Source: Kribbella flavida DSM 17836 (GTDB lineage Bacteria > Actinomycetota > Actinomycetes > Propionibacteriales > Kribbellaceae). Taken from it: a stretch of DNA of 64,000 nt. Below are positions 7,513 through 15,494 of the stretch, in pieces. Position numbers and translations under genes: made by a program. The stretch's first letter is position 1, and each line of letters begins with the position of its first letter. The stretch is taken from assembly GCF_000024345.1 (NCBI RefSeq), contig NC_013729.1, positions 1,054,001 through 1,118,000 on the forward strand. The letters run 5' to 3'. Under the pieces are notes generated by a model. It did no database searches and was not told where the DNA came from. It saw only the letters and a program-made list of their open reading frames with translations.

Positions 7513-8016
7513 ATGGAGATCGTCCTGAGCACCGAAGACATCACGACCGTGCCGGCCGACGCGATCGTCAACGCCGCGCACCACGCCTTGCGCGGAGGCG
7601 GTGGGGTGGACGGAGCGATCCACCGGGCCGGCGGACCGGCGATCCTGGCCGAGCTGGTCCAGCGCTACCCGGACGGCCTGCCGACCGGAGAAGCCGGCTG
7701 GACGACGGCGGGCGACCTGCCGGCGTCGTACGTGATCCACGTGGTGGGGCCGAACCACACGGCCGGCCAGCGGGATCCGGCGCTGCTGGAGTCCTGCTAC
7801 CGCAACGCGCTGCGGATCGCGGACGAGCTCGAGGCGGCCCACCTGACGCTGCCCGCCGTCTCGGCCGGCATCTACGGCTGGCCCGCGCAGTCGGCCGCCG
7901 ACATCGCCGTCCGGACCCTGCGCCGTACGCCGACCGCGGTGCGGACCGCGACCTTCTGCCTGGTCGAGCCGCGGCTGTTCAAGGCCTTCACGACGGCGAC
8001 GGCGGCCGGGGAGTGA
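7513..8016 (+). CDS. Macro-domain protein (ADP-ribose binding/hydrolysing)
   Basis: The 167-residue protein is a single macro domain. The ADP-ribose loops are visible: IVNAAHHALRGGGGVDGAIHRAGG (about residues 21-44; the catalytic-type Asn, the Gly-rich loop and Asp) and PAVSAGIYGWP (about 115-125). The family removes ADP-ribose from proteins or deacetylates O-acetyl-ADP-ribose. ATG 7513 begins the domain correctly (MEIVLSTEDITTVPADAIVNAA), so the longer upstream frame is not used. It lies between two L,D-transpeptidase genes on the opposite strand. No ADP-ribosyltransferase or thymine-DNA toxin (DarT) is adjacent, so a general housekeeping role is more likely than an antitoxin role. Confidence 0.85.
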   Translation: MEIVLSTEDITTVPADAIVNAAHHALRGGGGVDGAIHRAGGPAILAELVQRYPDGLPTGEAGWTTAGDLPASYVIHVVGPNHTAGQRDPALLESCYRNALRIADELEAAHLTLPAVSAGIYGWPAQSAADIAVRTLRRTPTAVRTATFCLVEPRLFKAFTTATAAGE

Positions 8017-8032
8017 TCCCCGGCCGCCGTCG
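7997..8032. terminator. Bidirectional terminator between macro and transpeptidase genes
   Basis: A 16-bp stem (7997-8012 with 8017-8032) has a GTGA loop that contains the macro-gene stop codon. It serves the convergent genes on either side. Confidence 0.75.
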
Positions 8033-8050
8033 TGGTGTCCGTGCTGGTGC

Positions 8051-8629
8051 TCAGGCGTTGTAGACGAGCACCTTGTCGCCGATCTTCACCCGGGCGAAGA
8101 TCCAGGCGATCTTCTTCTTGTCGCGCATGTTCGCGCAGCCGTGCGAGGCGCCGTTGTAGCCACGGGCCTTGAAGTCGGCCGAGTAGTGCACGGCCTGGCC
8201 ACCGCTGAAGAACATCGCGTACGGCATCGGCGACTTGTAGATCGACGAGACGTGGTTCTTCGACTTGCGGTACACCTTGAAGCTGCCGTTGCGGGTCGGC
8301 GTCCTCGGGCCGCCGAAGCGCACGTCGCCGGTGGCGAGCAGCTTGCCGTTGTACAGGAACGCCAGCTTGCGCGTCTTCTTGTTCATGCAGATGATCCGGC
8401 CGGTCATGCAGCGCTTGTCGAGCCGCAGCTTGCCGGGCACCAGCACGTTCTTGCCGGCCGGCTTCTTCGCCGCCGGAGCCTTCGGCTGCGGAGCGGTGGC
8501 CTTGGGCGCAACCTTCGGTGCCACGGCCGGAGCGGCCTGGGCCGCCGTCGCCGGTCCGGCGGTGAGCACGCCGACCCCCAGGAGCGCGACCGCCGTCGTG
8601 GTGGCGCCGAGCTTACGCAGAATCCCCAT
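8051..8629 (-). CDS. Secreted L,D-transpeptidase, short form
   Basis: The 192-residue protein has a signal peptide (LGATTTAVALLGVGVLTAG, cleavage near ATAAQAAP), an Ala/Pro/Lys-rich spacer (about 36-65) and a YkuD domain with AVHYSADF and SHGCANMRD carrying the catalytic Cys. Its catalytic half is very similar to that of the larger transpeptidase at 6486-7331 (KSPMPYAMFFSGGQAVHYS against DSPMPYAMFFSGGQAVHYS), but the peptidoglycan-binding domain is absent. The two are local paralogues. ATG 8629 is preferred to GTG 8665 because an AAGGACAAGGGG ribosome site lies just upstream and the signal peptide starts there. Confidence 0.87.
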   Translation of the reverse strand: MGILRKLGATTTAVALLGVGVLTAGPATAAQAAPAVAPKVAPKATAPQPKAPAAKKPAGKNVLVPGKLRLDKRCMTGRIICMNKKTRKLAFLYNGKLLATGDVRFGGPRTPTRNGSFKVYRKSKNHVSSIYKSPMPYAMFFSGGQAVHYSADFKARGYNGASHGCANMRDKKKIAWIFARVKIGDKVLVYNA

Positions 8630-8695
8630 GTCCCCTTGTCCTTCCCCCAACTGAGTAACTTCCACTGTGTAGACGTCGTGCGGGCCCGGCCGGTT

Positions 8696-8733
8696 CGGTC
8701 ACGATCCGGATACTCCCCCGTGGATCGTGACCG
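8696..8733. terminator. Hairpin between typA and the transpeptidase gene
   Basis: A perfect 12-bp stem (8696-8707 with 8722-8733, 14-nt loop) lies 16 bp past the typA stop. It most likely terminates typA. Because it also lies about 67 bp upstream of the transpeptidase ATG, an operator role is possible. Confidence 0.65.
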
Positions 8734-8749
8734 CCGGCGACGTCGTCGA

Positions 8750-10612
8750 TCAGCCCTTGTTCTTGCGGCCCAGCTTCGCGCGCTCGATCTGGGTCAGCGC
8801 GACCTTGCGCATCCGGATCGCGTCCGGCGTGACCTCGACGCACTCGTCCTCGCGGCAGAACTCCAGCGACTGCTCGAGCGAGAGCTTGCGGGCCGGCACC
8901 AGCTTCTCGAACTCGTCCGCGTTCGAGCGGACGTTGGTCATCTTCTTTTCCTTGGTGATGTTGACGTCCATGTCGTCGGCGCGCGAGTTCTCGCCGACGA
9001 TCATGCCCTCGTACACCTCGGTGCCCGGCTCGACGAACATCGTGCCGCGCTCCTGCAGGTTGATCATCGCGTACGACGTCGCGACGCCGGTGCGGTCGGA
9101 GACCAGCGAGCCGGACGGGCGGGTGCGCAACTCGCCGAACCACGGCTCGTAGCCCTCGAACACGTGGTGCGCGATGCCGGTGCCGCGGGTGTCGGTGAGG
9201 AACTCGGTGCGGAAGCCGATCAGGCCGCGGGCCGGGACCAGGAACTCCATCCGGACCCAGCCGGTGCCGTGGTTGGTCATCTGCTCCATCCGGCCCTTGC
9301 GGACCGCGAGCAGCTGGGTGACGGTGCCGAGGTACTCCTCGGGGCAGTCGATGGTCAGCCGCTCGACCGGCTCGTGCTTCTTGCCGTCGATCTCCTTGGT
9401 GACCACCTGCGGCTTGCCGACGGTGAGCTCGTAGCCCTCACGGCGCATCTGCTCGACCAGGATGGCCAGCGCCAGCTCACCACGACCCTGCACCTCCCAG
9501 GCGTCCGGACGCTCGGTCGGCAGCACCTTGATCGACACGTTGCCGACCAGTTCCTTGTCGAGCCGGTCCTTGACCAGGCGGGCGGTGACCTTGGTGCCCT
9601 TGGTCCGGCCGGCCAGCGGCGAGGTGTTGGTACCGATCGTCATCGAGATGGCCGGCTCGTCCACGGTGATGAACGGCAGCGGCTTCGGGTTCTCCGGGTC
9701 GGCCAGGGTGTCGCCGATCATGATCTCCGGGATGCCGGCGATCGCGACGATGTCACCCGGTCCGGCCGAGTCGCCGGGCACCCGCTCGAGCGCCTCGGTG
9801 ACCAGCAGTTCGGTGATCTTGACCCGCTGGAAGGTGCCGTCGTGCTTGCACCAGGTGACCTGCGAGCCCTTCTTCAGGGTGCCCTCGTGCACCCGGACCA
9901 GCGCGAGCCGACCGAGGAACGGCGAGGCGTCCAGGTTGGTGACGTGCGCCTGCAGCGGCGCGCCCTCGGTGTACTCCGGGGCCGGCACGTTGGCCAGGAT
10001 CGTCTCGAACAGCGGCTCGAGGTCCTCGGAGTCCGGCATGCCGCCGTCCTCGGGCTGGTTCAGCGAGGCGCGGCCGGCCCGGGCCGAGGCGTACACGACC
10101 GGGAAGTCGAGCGCGCCCTGGTCGGCGTCGTGGTCCAGCAGGTCGAGGAACAGCTCGTAGGTCTCGTCGACGACCTCGGCGATCCGGGCGTCCGGGCGGT
10201 CGACCTTGTTGACCACCAGGATCACCGGCATCTGCCGGGCCAGCGCCTTGCGCAGTACGAACCGGGTCTGCGGCAGCGGGCCCTCGGAGGCGTCCACCAG
10301 CAGCACGATCGCGTCGACCATCGACAGGCCGCGCTCGACCTCGCCACCGAAGTCGGCGTGACCGGGGGTGTCGATGATGTTCAGCGTCATCTGCTCGCCG
10401 TTGGCCATCTTGTGCCGGACGGCGGTGTTCTTGGCGAGGATCGTGATGCCCTTCTCACGCTCCAGGTCGCCGGAGTCCATCGCGCGTTCGTCCACGTGCT
10501 GGTGGGCTCCGAACGCGCCGGACTGCCACAGCATCGCGTCGACCAGGGTGGTCTTCCCGTGGTCGACGTGGGCCACGATGGCCACGTTGCGCAGGTCATT
10601 ACGGAGGGGCAT
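8750..10612 (-). CDS. typA: Ribosome-associated GTPase TypA/BipA
   Basis: The 620-residue translational GTPase is related to EF-G and LepA and helps 50S assembly and stress adaptation. The G1 loop AHVDHGKTT is at residues 14-22. Next come the switch-I Thr in REKGITILAKN, the G3 motif DTPGHADFGG and the G4 motif NKVDRPDAR. The C-terminal BipA-specific region contains EFLVPARGLIGFRTEFLTDT. The start is ATG 10612, giving MPLRNDLRNVAIVAHVDHGK, with a GGAG ribosome site upstream; the extra 32 codons of the longer frame are unlike the family. Confidence 0.95.
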   Translation of the reverse strand: MPLRNDLRNVAIVAHVDHGKTTLVDAMLWQSGAFGAHQHVDERAMDSGDLEREKGITILAKNTAVRHKMANGEQMTLNIIDTPGHADFGGEVERGLSMVDAIVLLVDASEGPLPQTRFVLRKALARQMPVILVVNKVDRPDARIAEVVDETYELFLDLLDHDADQGALDFPVVYASARAGRASLNQPEDGGMPDSEDLEPLFETILANVPAPEYTEGAPLQAHVTNLDASPFLGRLALVRVHEGTLKKGSQVTWCKHDGTFQRVKITELLVTEALERVPGDSAGPGDIVAIAGIPEIMIGDTLADPENPKPLPFITVDEPAISMTIGTNTSPLAGRTKGTKVTARLVKDRLDKELVGNVSIKVLPTERPDAWEVQGRGELALAILVEQMRREGYELTVGKPQVVTKEIDGKKHEPVERLTIDCPEEYLGTVTQLLAVRKGRMEQMTNHGTGWVRMEFLVPARGLIGFRTEFLTDTRGTGIAHHVFEGYEPWFGELRTRPSGSLVSDRTGVATSYAMINLQERGTMFVEPGTEVYEGMIVGENSRADDMDVNITKEKKMTNVRSNADEFEKLVPARKLSLEQSLEFCREDECVEVTPDAIRMRKVALTQIERAKLGRKNKG

Positions 10613-10910
10613 GCGGAAGCGCTCCAAGCAGTTGGGACAAAGAGTCAGGCGGTGGCTACGGCGTGTTAGGTGTCGCACGAGATGCCACTCGACGCACTGC
10701 GCAGCCATGTCATCCTACCGGTGACCCACTGTGTGCACGAAACCGGCGAACCCTTTGACATTCGTTGACCGGACGTCCAGTCTTGAGGTGGGCGCCTGGG
10801 GAGGGGCCGGGGGGAACACCGCGAAGGAACACCGGGGGGTCGGTCCCGGAGCGCCGAGCACACCGTGGGGGGTTGCTCGGCCTCCAGGAACCTGACCAGG
10901 GAAGAAGAAC
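10613..10910. promoter_or_regulatory. Divergent intergenic region, typA / TetR
   Basis: No gene is seen. It must hold the typA promoter and that of the TetR gene. An imperfect 16-bp palindrome, GACCGGACGTCCAGTC (10767-10782), could be the TetR operator. A short repeat GGAACACCG occurs twice near 10815-10840. Confidence 0.4.
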
Positions 10911-11549
10911 GTGCCGCGGTCGGTCGCCACCAACCAGGAGATGCGGGAGCGGTCCCGCGAGCGCATTCTCGGCGCGGCTCTCGAGGTGTTCGCCGAGAAG
11001 GGCTACGAGGCCGCGTCGATCTCCGACGTCACCGCACGGGCCGGGGTGTCCCGCGGCCTGGTGGCCTACTACTTCCCGTCCAAGCGGGAGCTGGCCGCGC
11101 AACTGCTGGACCGGTGGCTGGACGGGATCGCCGGCCTGCTCGCGATCACCGGTACGCCGGACGAACGGCTCGCCGGCATCATCGACGGAGCCCTCACGGC
11201 GGCCGCGGCCGGCCTGCCGGTGCAGCGGCTGGCGATCTCGCTGATGATGCAGCCGAGCACGCACGGGGTGTTCGCCGAGGTGGAGACCCGGAAGTCGGCC
11301 CGGCTCGTGCTGGTCGAGGACGCCATCCGCGAGGTCTTCGCCGCGCGCGGTGCCGCCGACCCGGCCGTCGAGGAAATGTTGCTCCGGGCAACTCTCGAGG
11401 GCGTCACGGTCAAGCTCGCGATCTACCCCGAGACCTTTCCGCTCGAGCACGTCCGCCGCCGCCTGCACGCCGGCTACGGCCTGCCGGCACCGACGACGCC
11501 GCTGCCGGTCCCGTCGCCCCCGGTCAACCGCCTCCGCGCCAAGGCCTGA
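10911..11549 (+). CDS. TetR-family transcriptional regulator
   Basis: The 212-residue protein has a TetR N-terminal domain: residues 16-62 include RILGAALEVFAEKGYEAASI, a helix-turn-helix VTARAGVSRGLVAYYFPSKR, and the usual ELAAQLLDRW continuation. The C-terminal ligand domain is not specific enough to predict an inducer. GTG 10911 follows an AGGGAAGAAG ribosome site. No obvious target gene is adjacent on the same strand, and typA is divergent, so the regulon is unknown. Confidence 0.85.
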   Translation: MPRSVATNQEMRERSRERILGAALEVFAEKGYEAASISDVTARAGVSRGLVAYYFPSKRELAAQLLDRWLDGIAGLLAITGTPDERLAGIIDGALTAAAAGLPVQRLAISLMMQPSTHGVFAEVETRKSARLVLVEDAIREVFAARGAADPAVEEMLLRATLEGVTVKLAIYPETFPLEHVRRRLHAGYGLPAPTTPLPVPSPPVNRLRAKA

Positions 11550-11598
11550 CGCCTCACCCTCGCCTCCCTGGATGCTCTCTCGCCCCGCCGCCGAAGGC

Positions 11599-11662
11599 AC
11601 TTTGAGCACCGGGCAGCCACCAGAACGCCGCGCAAGTGGCCGAGCCGTGCTCAAGGTCGGAC
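11599..11662. repeat. 60-bp imperfect palindromic repeat, copy 1
   Basis: The left arm TTTGAGCACC starts at 11601 and the right arm CGTGCTCAAGG starts at 11645. Over a 22-nt window on each side, 17 positions can pair. The same arms and the same 40-nt spacing recur at 11721 and 27077. Confidence 0.6.
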
Positions 11663-11718
11663 CGTTCCGGGGATGCGTAGCGGGGTTGATCGGGTTTGGC
11701 CGGTGCACCCTTCGGAGC

Positions 11719-11782
11719 AGTTTGTGCACGGGGTAGCCATCGGGCCGCAACGACAGCGGCTGAACCGTGCCCAAGGTGGGGC
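11719..11782. repeat. 60-bp imperfect palindromic repeat, copy 2
   Basis: The left arm is TTTGTGCACG at 11721. The right segment TGAACCGTGCCCAAGG starts at 11761, exactly 40 nt on, as in copy 1. The interior differs from copy 1, so only the arms are conserved. Confidence 0.55.
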
Positions 11783-11854
11783 GTAGGGAGCTGAGCCCGA
11801 AGTGGGAGGTGAGAGGAGGAAGACGCGGGGACGACCGGTCCGGTACGGCGTTGC

Positions 11855-12598
11855 CTACTGGACCCGGTGGACCTTGTGCTGGGCGGCCTGGGCGCGGGGG
11901 CGGACGGTGAGCCGGTCGATGTTGACGTGCGGGGGTCGGGTGGCGACCCAGGTGACGATCTCGGCGACGTCCTGCGAAGTCAGCGGCTCGGCGACCCCGG
12001 CGTACACGGCCTCGGCCTTCGCCTCGTCGCCGTCGAAGCGGGTGAGTGCGAAGCCCTCGCTGCGGACCATGCCGGGCGCGATCTCGCAGACCCGGACCGG
12101 CTGGTCGAACAGCTCCAGCCGCAGCGTGTCCACGACCGCCTTCACCGCGTGCTTGGCAGCGACGTACCCGCCGCCGCCCTCGTAGGCGACCTGGCCGGCC
12201 GTCGAGCCCATCACGACGATCGTGCCGCGGCCGGCGACCAGGGCCGGCAGCAACGACTTCGTCACCGCGGCCACGCCGATCACGTTCACCTCGTACATCC
12301 GCCGCCAGGCGCCCAGGTCGGCCTCCGCGACCGGCTCGAAGCCGAACGCGCCGCCGGCGTTGTTGACCAGCAGGTCGAGCCGGTCGCCGACGGCCGCGGT
12401 GAGCGCCGCGACGTCCTCGGCCGAGGTGACGTCACAACGCACGGCCCGGCCGTCGATCTCCTTGGCGAGCGCCTCCACCCGGTCCAGCCGGCGGGCCGCG
12501 CACACCACCTCGAACCCGGCCCGGCCCAGATCGCGGGCGGTCGCCGCCCCGATCCCGCTACTGGCTCCGGTCACTACGGCAACAGGACGAGTCGTCAT
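11855..12598 (-). CDS. Short-chain dehydrogenase/reductase (Rv0484c position)
   Basis: The 247-residue SDR has the NAD(P)-binding motif TGASSGIG (about 10-17), the NNAG motif, the catalytic Ser ([10 protein letters not shown]) and the Tyr-x-x-x-Lys pair in [10 protein letters not shown]. The Arg after the second strand (CAARRLDR) favours NADP(H). The substrate cannot be read. It lies tail-out beside mshA, divergent, as Rv0484c does near mshA in mycobacteria. ATG 12598 gives the standard N-terminus [13 protein letters not shown]. Confidence 0.88.
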   Translation of the reverse strand: MTTRPVAVVTGASSGIGAATARDLGRAGFEVVCAARRLDRVEALAKEIDGRAVRCDVTSAEDVAALTAAVGDRLDLLVNNAGGAFGFEPVAEADLGAWRRMYEVNVIGVAAVTKSLLPALVAGRGTIVVMGSTAGQVAYEGGGGYVAAKHAVKAVVDTLRLELFDQPVRVCEIAPGMVRSEGFALTRFDGDEAKAEAVYAGVAEPLTSQDVAEIVTWVATRPPHVNIDRLTVRPRAQAAQHKVHRVQ

Positions 12599-12706
12599 AA
12601 CCGAAGTCTTTCAAAGATCCCGGGCAGGCCGGCACCCCGTCTCACGGAACCGGAGCGCGCCCGCGCGGCTGGTACGACGGCGCGGTCGCGGGGCGCGGCA
12701 GCGGCG

Positions 12707-12712
12707 TACGCT
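12707..12712 (+). promoter_or_regulatory. Leaderless -10 element of mshA
   Basis: TACGCT ends 6 nt before GTG 12719. There is no ribosome-binding site. Confidence 0.55.
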
Positions 12713-12718
12713 GGGTCG

Positions 12719-13993
12719 GTGACTGAGCCTCCGGCCGTGGACCGTCCTCTCCGGCGGGTCGCGATGATCAGCTTGCACACGTCGCCGTTGGACCAGCCCG
12801 GGACCGGCGACGCGGGCGGCATGAACGTCTACGTGGTCGAGCTGTCCAGGCGCTTGGCCGACCTGGGCATCGCGGTCGACATCTTCACCCGTGCGACCTC
12901 CTCCGCTCTGCCGGCCAAGGTGGAGCTGGTTCCCGGCGTCACCGTGCGCAACGTCGCCGCCGGCCCGTACGAAGGGCTGTCGAAGAACGAACTGCCCGCC
13001 CAGCTCTGCACCTTCGCCCGCGCCGTCCTGCGCGCCGAGGCGATCCGCGAACCGGGCTACTACGACGTGATCCACTCGCACTACTGGCTGTCGGGCCAGG
13101 TCGGTCTGCTCGCCCGGGACCGCTGGGCCGTCCCGCTGGTGCACACCATGCACACGATGGCCAAGGTGAAGAACGCCAGCCTCGCCGACGACGACGTGCC
13201 CGAGCCTCCCGCCCGGCTGCTCGGCGAGGAGCAGGTGGTGGAGGCGGCGGACCGGCTGCTGGCCAACACCGACGAGGAGGCCCACGAGCTCGTCACCCTG
13301 TACGGCGCGCAGCCGGCGAAGGTGGAAGTGGTCAACCCCGGCGTCGACCTGGAGGTGTTCGCGCCGGGCGACCAGGCGGCGGCGCGCCGGGCGGTCGGGG
13401 TGCGCGAGGACGCGATCGTGCTGGCTTTCGTCGGCCGGATCCAGCCGCTGAAGGCGCCCGACCTGCTGATCCGCGCCGCCGCCCGGATGCTGGAGCGGCA
13501 GCCGGAGCTGCGTGACCGGCTGGTCGTGGCGGTCATCGGCGGGCCGTCCGGCAACGGGATGGAACACCCCGAGGCGCACGCGGAGCTGGCCCGCCGGCTC
13601 GGCGTCGACGACGTGACCCGGTTCGTGAAGCCGATGCCCCGGCCCGGGCTGGCCGACTGGTACCGCGCGGCGTCGGTGGTCTGCGTCCCGTCGTACTCGG
13701 AGTCGTTCGGGCTGGTCGCGCTGGAGGCGCAGGCCTGCGGTACGCCGGTGGTCGCGGCGGCCGTCGGTGGGCTGACCACGGCGGTCACCGACGGTGTCAC
13801 CGGGCTGCTGGTGCCAGGGCACGGCGTCGACGACTTCGCCGACGCGCTGGCCGCGATCGCGACGGATCCCGGCACCCGGGAGACGATGGGCAAGGCCGCG
13901 GTCGAGCATGCCCAGGGCTTCGGGTGGGAACTGACCGCGCAGACAACGCTGGCCGCCTACCGGACGGCCACAGAAACGATGGCGGCCGAGTAG
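12719..13993 (+). CDS. mshA: D-inositol-3-phosphate glycosyltransferase MshA
   Basis: The 424-residue GT4-family enzyme transfers N-acetylglucosamine from UDP-GlcNAc to 1L-myo-inositol-1-phosphate, the first step of mycothiol synthesis. The MshA fingerprint [15 protein letters not shown] lies near residue 28. The GT-B nucleotide-binding half shows [18 protein letters not shown] and the E-x7-E region [20 protein letters not shown]. The start is GTG 12719, supported by the adjacent -10 and by the N-terminus [17 protein letters not shown]. The longer open frame upstream is antisense to the SDR. The neighbours ybjN and gpm are conserved in mycobacteria (Rv0486-Rv0489). Confidence 0.95.
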   Translation: MTEPPAVDRPLRRVAMISLHTSPLDQPGTGDAGGMNVYVVELSRRLADLGIAVDIFTRATSSALPAKVELVPGVTVRNVAAGPYEGLSKNELPAQLCTFARAVLRAEAIREPGYYDVIHSHYWLSGQVGLLARDRWAVPLVHTMHTMAKVKNASLADDDVPEPPARLLGEEQVVEAADRLLANTDEEAHELVTLYGAQPAKVEVVNPGVDLEVFAPGDQAAARRAVGVREDAIVLAFVGRIQPLKAPDLLIRAAARMLERQPELRDRLVVAVIGGPSGNGMEHPEAHAELARRLGVDDVTRFVKPMPRPGLADWYRAASVVCVPSYSESFGLVALEAQACGTPVVAAAVGGLTTAVTDGVTGLLVPGHGVDDFADALAAIATDPGTRETMGKAAVEHAQGFGWELTAQTTLAAYRTATETMAAE

Positions 13994-14155
13994 GTGTCTA
14001 GTGTGTGGTGAGGCTCGACGCTATCGGCGCCCAGGCACGCACCTCGCGGCACTTGGGCAGCATCCACGATGCTCCGCATCGAGGACACTTCCCAAGCACC
14101 ACGATGCACGCCCCTGGACACCGCTATCGTTCAAGCCTCACCACACACTAGACAC
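13994..14155. mobile_element. 162-bp terminal-inverted-repeat element (MITE-like)
   Basis: The element begins one base after the mshA stop codon and ends 18 bp before the ybjN ATG. Its ends are perfect 22-bp inverted repeats (13994-14015 and 14134-14155; outer bases GTGTCTAGTGTG). The interior arms also pair imperfectly over most of their length (for example CTATCGGCG against CGCTATCG, and CACTTGGGC against CCCAAGC), so the whole can fold as one long hairpin. There is no coding capacity and no clear target-site duplication. A non-autonomous mobile element is the best guess. A structured RNA between the two genes is an alternative. Confidence 0.6.
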
Positions 14156-14173
14156 AGCCGCGGAGGTGGCCGG

Positions 14174-14662
14174 ATGAGGGTGTCCGCGGCGGACGTGATC
14201 CGTCAGGTGCTGACCGAGAACGAGCTCGAGTTCACCGAGACCACCCCGGGCGCGTTCAGCGCCGATCTGCCGGGCGAGCGCAAGCTGAAGACGACCGTCA
14301 CGCTCACCGTCGGCAGCCAGGCGGTCCAGGTGCACGCGTTCGTCGCCCGGCGCCCGGACGAGAACCACGAGGCCGTCTACCGCTGGCTGCTGGAGCGGAA
14401 CCTCAAGATGTACGGCGTCGCGTTCGCCGTCGACCACCTCGGTGACATCCACCTGGACGGCCGGGTTCCGCTGCACGCGATCACGCCGGGTGAGGTCGAC
14501 CGGCTGCTCGGCGCGGTGCTGGAGTACGCCGACTCGTCGTTCAACACCATTCTCGAGCTGGGGTTCGCGAGCTCGATCCGCAAGGAGTACGCGTGGCGGA
14601 TCGCCCGCGGCGAGTCGACCCGGAACCTGGACGCGTTCAAGGGCTGGCTGGAGCCCCGATAG
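14174..14662 (+). CDS. YbjN-domain protein
   Basis: The 162-residue protein belongs to the YbjN/type III chaperone-like fold found between mshA and gpm in actinobacteria (Rv0487). Recognisable family features are the N-terminal [15 protein letters not shown] helix, the strand [20 protein letters not shown], and the end [20 protein letters not shown]. The biochemical role is unknown; a chaperone-like or regulatory role is usually assumed. The start at ATG 14174 is supported by a GGAGG site at 14162-14166. The stop codon TAG is part of the -10 element of the next gene. Confidence 0.85.
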   Translation: MRVSAADVIRQVLTENELEFTETTPGAFSADLPGERKLKTTVTLTVGSQAVQVHAFVARRPDENHEAVYRWLLERNLKMYGVAFAVDHLGDIHLDGRVPLHAITPGEVDRLLGAVLEYADSSFNTILELGFASSIRKEYAWRIARGESTRNLDAFKGWLEPR

Positions 14663-14665
14663 TCT
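14660..14665 (+). promoter_or_regulatory. Leaderless -10 element of gpm
   Basis: TAGTCT overlaps the ybjN stop codon and ends 7 nt before ATG 14673. Confidence 0.5.
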
Positions 14666-14672
14666 TGCCGGT

Positions 14673-15419
14673 ATGACCTATCGCCTGATCCTGCTCCGCC
14701 ACGGCCACAGCGACTGGAACGCCAAGAACCTGTTCACCGGCTGGGTCGACGTCGACCTGAACGCCCAGGGCGTCGAGGAGGCGCACCGCGGCGGCCAGCT
14801 GCTGCTGGAGCGCGACCTGCTGCCGGACGTGCTGCACACCTCCCTGCTGCGCCGTGCCATCCGCACCGCGAACATCGCCCTCGAGGAGGCCGGGCGCCAG
14901 TGGATCGACGTTCGCCGGTCCTGGCGGCTGAACGAGCGGCACTACGGCGCTCTGCAGGGCAAGGACAAGAAGCAGACGCTGGAGGAGCTTGGTGAGGAGC
15001 AGTTCATGCTGTTCCGCCGCTCCTACGACACCCCGCCGCCGCCGATCGAGCGCGGTTCGGAGTTCGACCAGGCCGGCGACCCGCGGTACGCCGCCCTGCC
15101 CAGCGAGTTGCTGCCGGCAACGGAGTGCCTGAAGGACGTCGTGGTCCGGATGCTGCCGTACTGGTACGACGCGATCGTGCCGGACCTGCGCGACGGCAAG
15201 ACCGTGCTGGTCACCGCGCACGGCAACTCGCTGCGCGCGCTGGTCAAGCACCTGGACCAGCTCGACGAGAAGACCGTCGTCGGCCTGAACATCCCGACCG
15301 GCGTCCCGCTGTACTACGAGCTGGACGACGACTTCAACCCGGTCACCCCCGGCGGCGAGTACCTCGACCCGGCCGCCGCCCAGGCCGCCATCGAGGCCGT
15401 CAAGAACCAAGGCCGCTGA
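14673..15419 (+). CDS. gpmA: 2,3-bisphosphoglycerate-dependent phosphoglycerate mutase
   Basis: The 248-residue enzyme interconverts 3- and 2-phosphoglycerate in glycolysis and gluconeogenesis. The phosphohistidine loop [20 protein letters not shown] (residues 5-24) carries the catalytic His. The [11 protein letters not shown] segment, [15 protein letters not shown] and the second His in [15 protein letters not shown] follow. The length is exactly that of bacterial dPGMs. It is the Gpm1 position of the mycobacterial mshA-gpm1-senX3 block. Its own leaderless promoter overlaps the end of ybjN. Confidence 0.95.
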   Translation: MTYRLILLRHGHSDWNAKNLFTGWVDVDLNAQGVEEAHRGGQLLLERDLLPDVLHTSLLRRAIRTANIALEEAGRQWIDVRRSWRLNERHYGALQGKDKKQTLEELGEEQFMLFRRSYDTPPPPIERGSEFDQAGDPRYAALPSELLPATECLKDVVVRMLPYWYDAIVPDLRDGKTVLVTAHGNSLRALVKHLDQLDEKTVVGLNIPTGVPLYYELDDDFNPVTPGGEYLDPAAAQAAIEAVKNQGR

Positions 15420-15494
15420 CCGCGCGCAACCGGTCGCTGTCGAGCCCGCTCCGGACCGATCCGGGCGGGCTCGGCGCCGTGGGAGAATCGCCCG

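Larger units (their letters stand above)
11550..11854. other. Intergenic region with two copies of a 60-bp dyad repeat
   Basis: This gene-free stretch of 305 bases lies between the convergent TetR and SDR genes. It contains two dyad repeats whose left arms start exactly 120 bp apart (11601 and 11721). No coding frame with family resemblance is visible. Confidence 0.65.

Noticed and set aside
7513..8016. Macro-domain gene as a DarG-type antitoxin
   Set aside because: No DarT-like ADP-ribosyltransferase is adjacent on either side, and the C-terminal extension of DarG is absent.
8141..10669. An 842-codon plus-strand frame opposite typA
   Set aside because: It is antisense to typA, with no recognisable domain and biased Arg/Val/Gly/Leu composition.
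11867..12718. N-terminal extension of the mshA frame
   Set aside because: It is antisense to the SDR gene, and mshA has a leaderless promoter and family N-terminus at GTG 12719.
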